A DNA stretch of 64,000 nucleotides from Euwallacea fornicatus (lineage: Eukaryota > Arthropoda > Insecta > Coleoptera > Curculionidae), in the NCBI RefSeq assembly GCF_040115645.1, contig NC_089566.1:2790001-2854000 (forward strand), written 5' to 3'. The notes under the pieces are model-generated. The model worked only from the letters and a program-made list of their open reading frames with translations. It searched no databases and had not been told where the DNA came from. Below are positions 36,101 to 48,100 of the stretch, in pieces (position 1 is the first letter of the stretch; each line of letters starts with the position of its first letter). The translations under genes were made by a program, and so were the position numbers.

Positions 36101-39100
36101 ACGAGACTTGTAATTTTCCACACACGGATTGTCTCAGCTCCCCAACGCAAACCCTGTACATACGTGGTTTTCAACCGTAGGCTCTTACTCTATCCCATGA
36201 TACAGAATGTGCGTTTAACTCTGAATTTCCCTGGATACAGGGCGGATTTTTACAAGTGTCAATATCTTGAAAATCACGACGGGAATGGAAAAATCCAAAA
36301 ACACGTCTACCACAATATGACGACGGAGGATGATCGAGGGTGTGATGAACTCATTACCCTCTACGAAGTGCACTCCAGGCCACCCCAAGTTTTTCTTTTT
36401 TCAATTGCACGGGCATGGTTGCAACATACCTTCGAATGGCATTTTCAATGAATTTTTCAGTGGTGCCAAAGCTACTGGAATTCCATCTCCAAATGTGTCA
36501 GATAATGGCTAAAATGCAATGTCCACGAGTAAGACGGCTGGACATAGAACCAAATGGTTTACGAGCAGGATTAAGTAATAGAATTGGTTATTCATTTAAA
36601 ATTTTGATGTGATTAAATCAAAGCGTAAGACTTGCCGCTCGATATGAATATATATTTTTTTATAATGAGTGTTCGTTATTTTCCGTACGAGGGTAAAAAA
36701 TTACATTCACGTCCTTTACGGACATTAACAAAAGCTTCCTTAAAAGTGGCACGGCACTCAGCAATAACTCGCTGACTTAACTCTTCAATTGTTTCTTGTT
36801 GGGTTGTGAACGCTACAGATTTCAAGTGCCCCCATAAAAAGAAATCCAAGGGCGTCAGATCGGGACACCTAAGGGGCCATTCTATTGCTCCTCTCCTTCC
36901 AATCCATCTTGCGGGGCAATTGTCATCCAACTACTCCCTAACGGGTAGAACAAAATGTGGCAGTGCCTCGTCCTGTGAAAGTCTTAGTAAATTCTCGTCC
37001 AGTTAGAGTTCGTCATTTTCGTCTTGCCGATTCTCTAACTCATGGATTGCCGATGGTTCAATAGCTTTTTCTAAACGATCACGGTTTGCAAATTGCCATC
37101 AATAATCAATAAACAAAGGCCTTATGATAGTATATCCAAGGATCCAGGCCCAAAAATTCAGTTTTTATGGATATTGAGTGGTTCCTTCTCTCATAAGATA
37201 TGAGGCATATAGGGTTTGAGGGTATGATATAGGATAGGGTATATATATATATATATATATGAGGGTTTGAATCACTCCAGATTCTAAAGTTGTGCCTATT
37301 AAAAGCATCATTCAAGTAAAATGTGGACTTATCACTAAAGCGAACGTGTAACAGTAGTCAGGGTTGGTTAGTAATCAAAGTTTGCATTACCTCGCGATAT
37401 TCAATTCGTCGGTCTGGATCATCTTCAATCGATTCCTAATGCAGTGGAATTTTGTGTAATTTTAGAACTTTTTGGACCGATCCCGTTGATGCTCTACTCA
37501 AAGTACAAGGTGTTTCAATTTGGAGTGTTGTGTCTAACTTTTGTGTAGTCAAGAAAGGGATTTTTCTCGTCAAAACACTCCAAATTGCAACGCCCTGTAC
37601 ATAAGTGCCTGACAGATAGACAATAATGGATTCCGGGAAAGTTTTCCGAGAACTTCGATTTGAGTGAGCTCATGTCATATCCTTGATTGCTTCCTGTTTT
37701 TAACGGCCACCGAACCGGTTTTTTGCATTTTAAATTATTGCTAATTCTCTGCTGACAATGCGCACCGAGGACGTGAATGTAAATAGAACGGCCCCCCAAG
37801 TCTCCCGATCTCACCCCTTTGGAATTCTTTTTGTGGGGGCACTTGACATCCGCAGTGTTCAAAACCCAATCGGAAACGGTTCAAGGGCGCAAATAGCGAA
37901 TTATTGCTGAGTGTCGTGCAATTCCTAAGGAAGCTTCCGTCAATGTGCGAGAGTGCGAATATCATTTTTGCGGTTGTGCGGAAAATCACGAACACCCATT
38001 ATAAAAAAATGTTAATATCGAGCGGCAAATCTTCCGCTTTGATTTAATTACGATAAGAATTTGAATCGATTATCGGTTCTGTAATTTACTTACTCTTGAT
38101 TGATAATCTTTTAATTACGTGCCTAGGTATCTTACTCATAAATTTTGCATTTTACCCATTATCGGATGCATTCGTGGGGGGAATTCCAGATAATTTGGTG
38201 TCATCGAAAGTTTACTGAAAACGCTTTTCGACGATATGTCGCAATCATGCCCGCGCCATTAAAAAAAATCACTCGGGGTGGGGCTGGGGCGCATTCGTTA
38301 GAGGGTAGTCAGTTCATCATCAATCATCCTCCCCCGTTATGGTAGGCGCGCTTTCGGATTTTTCTATTTTCGAGATATTGGCATTCGTACTTTTGAAAAA
38401 CCTGCCGTGCGTACGCACTTTATTTGTTTCTAGAGACATTAGCACAGAAGAATGGAAAACACAGTGCTCGTCAATATTGAATTTGATTCACGTGTGCCAT
38501 CAAAAGGCAGCTAACGCCACGAAGAAAAAACTCGAAAGCTTGCTAGAGTCAATGGTGGAGCAACAGTACACTTACGCTTTAGGTAAGTCGTACGTTCGAG
38601 TCTTACCCGTTCAGGTAAGGCTTAAATAAAGACAACAATTTAGCGAAAGGTTAAATCGACGAAGCCATCGTTAAACGATTGACTAGTTGAGTTTTCAAAT
38701 TAAAAAGACGACAACGAGGAGTTAAAGTCTTTGTGACATTGTGGGGGCCAACAAAGAGCGTTATCCGTTATCGATTTTAATTGTATTCCTATTTCGAATT
38801 CATTCTGGCAGTGGCTCGAACGGCAATTATAATTTATTTATTGTACCACAGGTGAAATATTGTTTTCCACCCCAAGACCTCGATTAATAAACACCGGAAC
38901 GTGACGAATTTATTCATCCCAAAATAGCGATATACGAAAGAGAACCAAGAAAGTTTCGGAGTAAAATTCCTCCTCCGGCCGTCAAAACATGATTATTTGA
39001 GGAAATTAATGTCAAAACTTAAGAGAAGTTTGAGTTAAAGTTGTGGGACCATTATGTAATTCAAATGAAGCCTAAAATTTGAGTTCGCATCTTAAAAGCT

Positions 39101-42100
39101 CGGTTTATTCTAGAGCTTTGGCTCATACTTTTAGAAACAAATGACCGCAGACAAGAATTTTCGTAAGTCGATTTTTATAAGCTAAAAGTTTTTCTTGTTA
39201 GCAAAGTTGATGACAGTCGGGCAAAAGACTACATAGACTGCTTAATTGGCTGGTTTAAAGCCGGAAAAACCCTGGGTTGATCAATATTTTACTTCGCAAT
39301 TTTCACAGAGACTCGTAAAAACGACGCTATTTGTTTCGGCTACCCTTAGGTGGTGTATTTTTAATTATTTCTACGTTGCCTTGCGAAATTACAACACTAC
39401 CTGGATGATAAATTGCTCCACTCAGGAACGTACTTACCGAACGACTTGTGTGTTTTAAAAAAAAAACTTAACGTAGCTTGATAAAACAACAATCTACCCA
39501 GTCAAATGCGTCGACGTAACGTTACGTTCCTACTAATATTCGTCTAACGAATTCCTTCCAATCTTATATGGAAATTCCACATATCCAACATTTCAGTCCG
39601 TAATCAAAGTGGATACAGCGACACGTAGCCGAAATAAGTTTTCCAGATATGCCATCAGGGAAAGTTAATGGTTTTCCAATATTATCTGGGAGCTGGACAA
39701 AAGTGTGTCGAACTTTGATATATTATGAATAATTGCCTTGTTGTTCATTCGCAACGATGCCGGTTTAAAAATATTTGTATCGGTTTCACATAGAGAACTT
39801 TCAGATATCGTCGGAGTGCCCGCGATCAGAGGATTCATTCACGGAAAAGGAACGTGAAACGCACAATTCCTAGAAGTAAATTTGCACCGTCTGAAGACAC
39901 GGAACGTGGAACAAAAGCTTCTTTTAGACCTGAACCTATCGCCGCCCAACGGAAGGTACGACAAAGCGAACGCCGAACAAATCTATTCGGACGGAGAAAC
40001 AAACCGGCAGGATTTGCAAACGTGTAACTGGCCCCGGCCGTGTTCGGCGTTCGGTTCGTTCTATCGTGCGTCGAGCGGCCAAATGTTCAGGACCGCGCGT
40101 AGCTTTTGTTATGCGTAGTACGCCACTTTCGCGCGGCTCAATGGGGTAACGTGACTCCCTTAAAACACCTAATGGACGTCGCGTTTGAAGAAAGGAAGAG
40201 GCCCGCCCCGTAAGAAAAGATTTAACGACGAACATTTCACGAATGCGATATTTTGCCCCGCTCCAGTGGTCTAGCGGCAGGATTTAAATTTGTGACATGC
40301 TTGCTCCCTAGGACGCTCCGTTACTGTCATAATTAAAGTACCTTTGCGAAGGGCGAATCTGCTCTCCTCGACTTAAAAAAAAACTAACAGTAGAGTATCT
40401 TAAGGATCTACAGTTTCGCACTGTGCTAGCAGGCTTAAATGCGTGGCAAATTCAAAATTGCGGCAGGACACGTCAGTGTCATATTTGACGTAAGTTTGTA
40501 AGGGGCTGAAACTACCCTCTCTCCTACAAAAACAGAAACAAATAGTAGAATATCACACGAATGTGCAGCTGCGCGATATTTTAGCGAGCTCAAATGCGTG
40601 TCAACATATGTCTTTCAAACGCGTGACAGGACACGTCACTCTCACATTTGACACAACTCCGTGAAGGGTTGAAACTACTCCCTCTCTTAACAGAAAACAC
40701 ATAGTGTAGTGCCCAACGAATCTACGGTCGCGCACTGTTCCAGTGCGCTTAAACGTGTGGCGAGATATATCTTTCAAATATGTGACGGGACGCGTCACTG
40801 TCATAGTTGACATCTTTTAGAAGGGTAAATTTACTTCTACGCGGGAACGAAAGCTGATCAACTGTCGCGCGAATGTGACGTTATACTCTATTCCAGTAGG
40901 GCTCGAATTTATTCCACAACATTTCTAAGACAACTTGTATTTGTCTTACTTAAAATGTTATAGTTTTGTGAGGGGTCGTTAAATCTACCCCCACGTGGGA
41001 AAATAAATCGTGAGATATCTCGCGAATCTGACGTCGTACACTATCCTACATGGGGGAATATATGTAAATCGTCAATTATTGCGTCATTCATCCATCTATC
41101 CGGCCATCTATCCATATCATTAGACATTTATTCTTTTAACGATATTCCCCGTTATTTTGCAGAAATAATGCATTGAATGGGGAGTTTTAGAGAAAACTCA
41201 AAGCTTTCTGATGGCATGGAACGCTTTTCGGTAGCTGTAACAGGCAGATCGCAGAGAGACCTCAAAGCACAATTTCGAAAAGCGATTTTTAAAAATTCGA
41301 GACAATTCGTACTAACGTCCATGCGCGTTAATTTCATGTTAAACGGACGTATGCATATACAGGGTTCGCCATTACTCCGGCCTCGGTTCCTGGTGTCTTT
41401 GTATAAATATCAATATGAAATGTTTAGTACAGTACTCGTTTATATTAGAAAGCTGCGTGATTTAATTTTTTGTTTGTTTATACAGAGCGTTCCGTTTTCG
41501 CTGGGCAGCATAAAGTTATAATTTTTTAGATAGCAACCCATAACTTTTTTTATGCCATTTGATGAAACCTTAATCCAGAAGGAAAATACATAAAACATAT
41601 TTTAAATTGGTTGCGGCGTTGCCATATTAGAGAAATTTCTCTAAAAATGCAGCATCAGAAAGAAATTATCACAAAACTGGTGTTTTTTGAAACTTGTTTT
41701 TGCAAAGTGGTAAATGAAAGTCAGAGGTGCTGAAAAGCTTTAAAACATCTTTTTAATGCACCATACTTTTTTTGTATAAGAGCGCTGATTGGCGTATGGC
41801 GAATAAAAATAATGGCGAACCCTGTATATTGAGTGTTTCTGGGATTCGCAATCATCTATCGGAGATGCCAGACGGAACGTGAAAACACTGTAGGAAAATT
41901 ACCATGAAACTAAAACAGCTTACTCTGAGTAATAATTTGACTAAGTACTAAACGGGTTACTCGTTTCCACAGACAAGCTCTAATGCAGCTATGTAGAAAC
42001 GAGTCCGTTGCTTTGGCGTTTGCCAGAAAAACTTAAATATGTCATAAAATTTAAGAACTTGCAACTTCCCCTTTTCCCTAACTCAGGTATGACGTAGGTC

Positions 42101-45100
42101 ATCATTTCGGGACCTTTCGCGAAATATTTCACTTTGCGGCTTTGAATAGCGGGACTATTAAAGTAATGAAAAATAGAGAAAATGCCATTTTCTTCCATCT
42201 GCCGAGATAATAATTTTTAAATTGTCCAGACATGGTCGCTCGTAGGTATATTGGGAATTATTGGCTTCTAAACCCATTAAGCGGATTAGCTGCAAAATCT
42301 GGCCAAACCAATGGCTATAGCAAATTAAATTTATAGTATTAAAGGGCTTAACGTACGTAGCGCAAATAAATAACGATCAAGTAGGGGATAATCTATTTAT
42401 TTTTTTCAGGTTTAGCGCCTGGCACTGCTCACCATGTAGTGAGTGTAATACGAGAGTACCATGACGAAGATATCAACGAAATAAAAGAATTTTACAGGGT
42501 AATTGCCGGTAATCCCCATGAGGAAGCCTCGGTGCACTCACACAGGTATTTTGCAGGATAAAATGCACCAGTATTCAGACTCTTTAAAAACTTATTGCCA
42601 ATCACAACATGAAGTCTTTCGATCTCATATACGAAATACGATTCCAGAAGAAAATAGACTGTGTTTTCAGTAGGTGTACCAATATTTTCCTGTACTCGTA
42701 ACCAATGTTTTTTTCCCATTTCAGCGTCCCCTGGAAGGGGGGCGAATTAAGTCACGACAAGGCAGAACACGAGGCATATCTTAGTAAATTTAAGAATAAT
42801 ATTTTTCATAAAATAAAAGAGCTTATCAGTAAAAATTTAGACGAAGAGCCCGAACTCAAGTCAAGAAAAAAAATCGTAGAAGTAAGTGTTAAGGCGCGTC
42901 TAGGCTATGTATGGAGCAAGTAAAGTTTTATAAAGGTGTTATAAAACTAACGCATTATTCAACATTGTTGTGCAGTAATCTGGCTTTTGAGCCAGCTTTC
43001 AGGCTAACAAAGTCCAAGTATAAAAATAAGCAACTTTTATAATATTTTATAATGTATGGTCGGGCCCAGGTCCGTCGATTTTACGGGGCTTTACAACTTT
43101 CTTTGATGTTACCCACCTTTGTCGGATAACAAAACAACATGTTGTATAACTTGAAAACCGCCGTACGACATTGTTGCATGTAATAATTATGCATTGTGTC
43201 CTCTAAAAATACGAATAACTTTGCTATATAACGTCTCGCGTTACATAGTCTGGACGAGCATTGTAATTCTACCATATTTTCGTTTGGGAGCTGGTTCGGT
43301 TACCTTCATTATGGTAAACTGATATTAGTTAAACTTACGTAGATCACATTATTAGGAAGCGAGTAATTGGAAGGACGATAGGAGTCTAAGATCTAACTAA
43401 ACGCTGGGGCGAACTGAAGCGAGGAAATAACTTGATTTCCTATACTTCTGCAGTCTGATTAATGATTCGAAATTTATATTTCTGCTCTGATTCTAAGTTG
43501 TGTAACGTCGAATGAGCGATTCTTGCGTTTCTTCACCGAACCGGCCATGGGTATTGACAATATCGAATTTTTTTTGAAAACTGAGCGTCAACTGAAAGGG
43601 TACACTCGGTATTGGTACCAGCTCGGAGCTAGATTGTCTCGGGGCCAGCCTGGAAATGGTCCAATCTTCCTTACGTTTGGTAGATTGACTAACACACGGT
43701 AGAAGTAAAGAAGCGATGGAATTTTGTTGGAAATTTCAGTGTATGTAAGTTTTTTTACCCCTTTTTTTCCAGCGGGTTCCGGAGAAAGGCGCCATGCCTT
43801 CGGCCATGTTCGTTTTTCTTTCTGATATTTTGCCTAGTTCGCTAGAATTTTTCTTTTTTTTTTTTATAAAAAGCGCTTGTCTATAGCAATGAGACTTTAA
43901 TCTAACTCTTGATAGACACTTTCTTAGGAGTTTCATACAGCATGGACGTAAAGCATGGAAATTGCTCGAACACGTCAACCTTAATTTATAAATGCGTAAC
44001 ACGTGACATCAAACGATTTCTTATGAAGTTATTAATGTCGTAGAAGTGACGTCATGTGCTCTTTTTTCAAATTACAAACAATTTGATTTTGTGTTGTTGT
44101 CGCGATTTCCAGTTTGATAGTCGATGACAGACTTTAGCTGTGGTATTTCGATTGTACGAGGATGTTCCCGAAAGTACCCGATCTAACGATTAAAAAAAAA
44201 TAATAAAAAATATTACATTATTTTTCGTCATAGTCCCCTTTGAGGTCGAGAAACTTTTGGTTTCTGTGATCTATTTAAAGTAAGAAGCTTCGAATATGCC
44301 AAAATGGGCATTAACCTCGAACTCTGCCTCTTCGTCGTTGGCAAACACCTTTTCACCGAGTCACTGATTCAAGTTTGGAAGCAAAAAATAATCCGAGAGG
44401 GCTAGATCTGGCGGATAGGGTGGACGAGGATTTCGCCAAATGTGGTCATTTTTTCCTAATTTTTTTCGCTCGAATTCTGCAATAAGTTTTCATAATATTC
44501 TCCGTTTATTGTTTTTCCTTTAGGAAGATAATCAATAAAAATGATCCCACGTGCATCCCAAAAAACCGACTCCATCACCTTTCCTGCAGATAGAGCGGTT
44601 TTTGCCTTGGGGTCCATTGTCTATGATGTTTGTCAATTCGTGCAAGTTTTGCCGACAGTTTTTCACTTCAGTTTTGTAGATTTTAACCACAATGCGGACC
44701 GGAGCGGTCAGATTTGGAGCGCCATTGAGTCGACTACTGCGGAGTTCGTCTTAGCAATTGGTACGACCGCGTGTAAATTCTGCCAGTCATCATTTAACAG
44801 TTGTTAACGAAAGATCAGATTCCTCTAAAGTAGAATCTGGTCTTTCGTTATCTTATAAGTCGTAATCCACTTTGATTTTCGACGGACAAAGACCTTTTAA
44901 AGGAAAATATTGATTCACGTATCGATGACCATTTTGTTCCATGTGCACAAAATCTCTAAAACTATTAATTAAAAACGAGTTAAAAAAACATAAATCAATG
45001 TAGCACCCTCGAACTTTACACACGGGCTTCTTACGACCAGGTCTTTGCAATTTAGGCAAGTTTTTAAATGGTTCTGCCACTAGGGAGAGCCGCAAGCGTT

Positions 45101-48100
45101 GGGCACTTGAAAATCGCCCCTGGACGATGGAAGGACATGCACGACGCCCACAGGAGGTCAAGGTACAGGCAGGAATTGCCGGTTTTTCAGTCGTAGGGTC
45201 GTTTTTATTCAAGGTATACTAAATGGGATGAATTACTTAGAACTACTGCAGCATGACATAATACCGGCACTAGCTGGGCTCTATCCAAACGCGGAGCGTC
45301 CCCTCATGCCGTATAATGTACAATGGTTTCAGCAGGACGGTGCACCGCTACATTATTCACAACCTGTTGGAAATTATTTAAATACCATTTTCCTGAACGA
45401 AGAGATTGGTAGGAGAGGACCGATTGAATGACCTATCAGATCTGCCGACTTATTTCCACTCGATTTCTTTTTCCAGGACTATCTGATATCTAAAGTTCAC
45501 GTTAACCGATCACATAAAATTGAAGATTTGAAGATTAGAATAACCAGGGAAATGATATTAATCACTTCTCAAGTGTTAACTCAAGTGCTCAGTGTTAGGA
45601 ACTCAATTTTAGCCAGCTTGAACGCTTATTTGAATTTCCTCTCTGTTTTTCTTTGTACTTTTATGTCTCAGTTGAAATTCTTCGTTAAAGTGGATAATAT
45701 AAGAAAAAGTCTTTATTCGTAAAAAAGTCGTTATGTAACCTATTTGAAATTTGATTGTCGTGTGTGCAGAATCGCTGGACCTTTCAAATGGCGATATCAA
45801 AAATGAGGGTTCTGATTAGAGAAAGAAACAGGGTATGACGTCATTAATGTCGTAGACATGACGTCATGGGAAATCGTTATACGCATGTTAAAATTTGTGA
45901 ATTTCCAAAATAAAGTTGGGGTATCCGAGCATTTTTCTCGTTTCATCGGTTTAAATTTTATTCAATATATTATATTCCATACTACCATATCATTATATCC
46001 GGTACTTTGCGCCCACACTGTATAATGCAGAATTAGCCACGCAACGTGTTTGTTGGAAAATTTATTACCTCCCACTATCGTAGCCCAATTAAGTGTGGTT
46101 TCAGGCCAAAATCGACTACTTTGAATCCAGGTATAATATTTGTAAAATGGAGGCATTTCCGGTTATACCGGAAGTAACTATCAACATTATTACTTCACAT
46201 CAACCCCCAAATTTTCTGGTCATTTTTGGATTTCTCGTTAAACTTTAAGTCTGTCTTGTACAAAAAGGACCAGGATTCTGCGGCTTAAAGAGGGCCTAGT
46301 GAGCTACATTTTGACGTATTTCAATTTGACAAAAGTATTTTGCCGCACGCCTCCGAAGCTGCATGCCTGCAATCTCCGCTCACTTGCTTATTTCAAATGG
46401 GGCCCCCATTCGGAATAGGTCTAAGGAACTTTAGTAATATTTTTATTACTGGTGACTTCTGGCTCTCTTCAGCGCGTATTATGTCTATCGTTAATATCTC
46501 TGATTAAAAAACGATTCTCTCAAGAGTTCGGTTATAGCTCCATTGTTATCTGCAACCATTAAAAACACTTTTGTTCAAAGCTCTATAAGGATGTGAGGTG
46601 TTCCTGCAAAGTGGGGATATCATTAAAGATAAATCGTATCAAGTGAATGATTGAGTCATCATTTACGCTCGATTGCATTTGATTCACTGTGGGAAAGAAT
46701 AGGACTAGTTTGATGGGTGGTTATTTGTATACATGCAAATGCAAAATTACTATATAAGGCGTTTGTCAAAAATATTTGAATAGTGAATTGCCTCTAGTGA
46801 AACTGGAAGTCGTCGTTTGTATTTGAAAAATTGAACAAATTCCTGTGGAAGTTCAAAGTCACCCCGTATACTGACTGTACATCCGCTTACTATCACATGA
46901 TCACACATCAAAATATAAGTCTTACTAATTAATCCCTTCAATGCAACAAATGCGGTCAAGCGTGAATTACGACAATCATTCACGCTCGATGGGATTAGCT
47001 ATTTAGAATGCACTTCACTTGTAATAAACACAAAACACCCCAAGCTCTCGCAAATATATCTCCCTTCGGAATAGGTCGAATAAAATTATCCGATGTGTAA
47101 AGGCAGCCAGAATATCTAATAGTTCTTCCATTTAATTTCATTTTCAATAGGATTCAAATTTGCGATTTTGACATGATTACGAAAATGGCACGACAGCAGT
47201 CGTCAAACTTCAAAATGTTTTATGGCTAATTCTGACATTTAATTGCGCACGGAGTGCGGCAATACTACACGTCACACACGAAAGTCATCGACCTTACTGT
47301 CGCACTGGTGCCCGAATATGAGGACTTGCCAATTTTTTCTTGAGTATTTTTATATTCAAGAAAAAAAACGTTTTTTACAAGTCTGTTCTTAATTATTAAA
47401 TAGTTTAACGCCTGTTCGGTTAGAAATGCTACTCAAAATGACCTATGTGCAAATCAGTGAATCCCTAGAATACGCCACAAGGCAAGAAACCTTTTGAAGG
47501 GACAAGTGAAGTTGATTCAATCGTGGTTTGCCCATTTACTAGGATTTAGCGTTAAAAGATGAACAACAATGGGTTGTTATTTTTAGGTAATTTGCGGAAA
47601 GTACCGATATTTAGTCGTGGACGCGTTTACCACCATACTCGCATGTAGCGAGCATCATCTCCTCGGGAGAATGATAGTCTCCATTATACGCTCGTCCGAT
47701 AATGCCGAAGAAAATCCGAATACGTTCCGAGGTGTGACGTCTTTCTATACATACATAGAAAGATGTCGTGGTTATGATTCGCTGAGGTTTATTCTAATTC
47801 ATTCCATTCGTCTGAGATTTTTCAAAGGAACGAGATACCGATATCAAAAATGAATTACTTCTTTACTTCCACTGTAGTAGCAATTCAACCAAACTTGTGA
47901 CCCCGTAAATGAACTCGAAAGGGAGTCAGAGACCATTTTGTTCGAAATAGCCCCCTTTTGGAACATCGATTGACCCGTTTTAGGACTTTGCAGTTTTGAA
48001 AATTATACAAAAATCGAGATGCCGCTTTAATTTGTCTTCGGTTTGTTTATCAAAACACTTCTAATTGAATTAAAGCGAACATTAGCAACTTTTAGCCTAA

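Larger units (their letters stand above)
36595..38065. mobile_element. Inverted pair of transposase tails / foldback
   Basis: The left arm (36595-36940) and the reverse complement of the right arm (37770-38065) align over about 300 bases: AATCAAAGCG, GCCGCTCGATAT, CACTCAGCAATAA and AAGTGCCCCCATAAAAAGAA. Each arm encodes the C-terminal part of a transposase, on the minus strand at left (CPDLTPLDFFLWGHL) and the plus strand at right (LPDLTPLEFFLWGHL). Between them, about 37500 down to 36940, lies the rest of the left (minus) copy with a (TA)n run at 37240-37260. It may be two insertions tail-outward or one palindromic element. It lies in intron 3. Confidence 0.7.
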
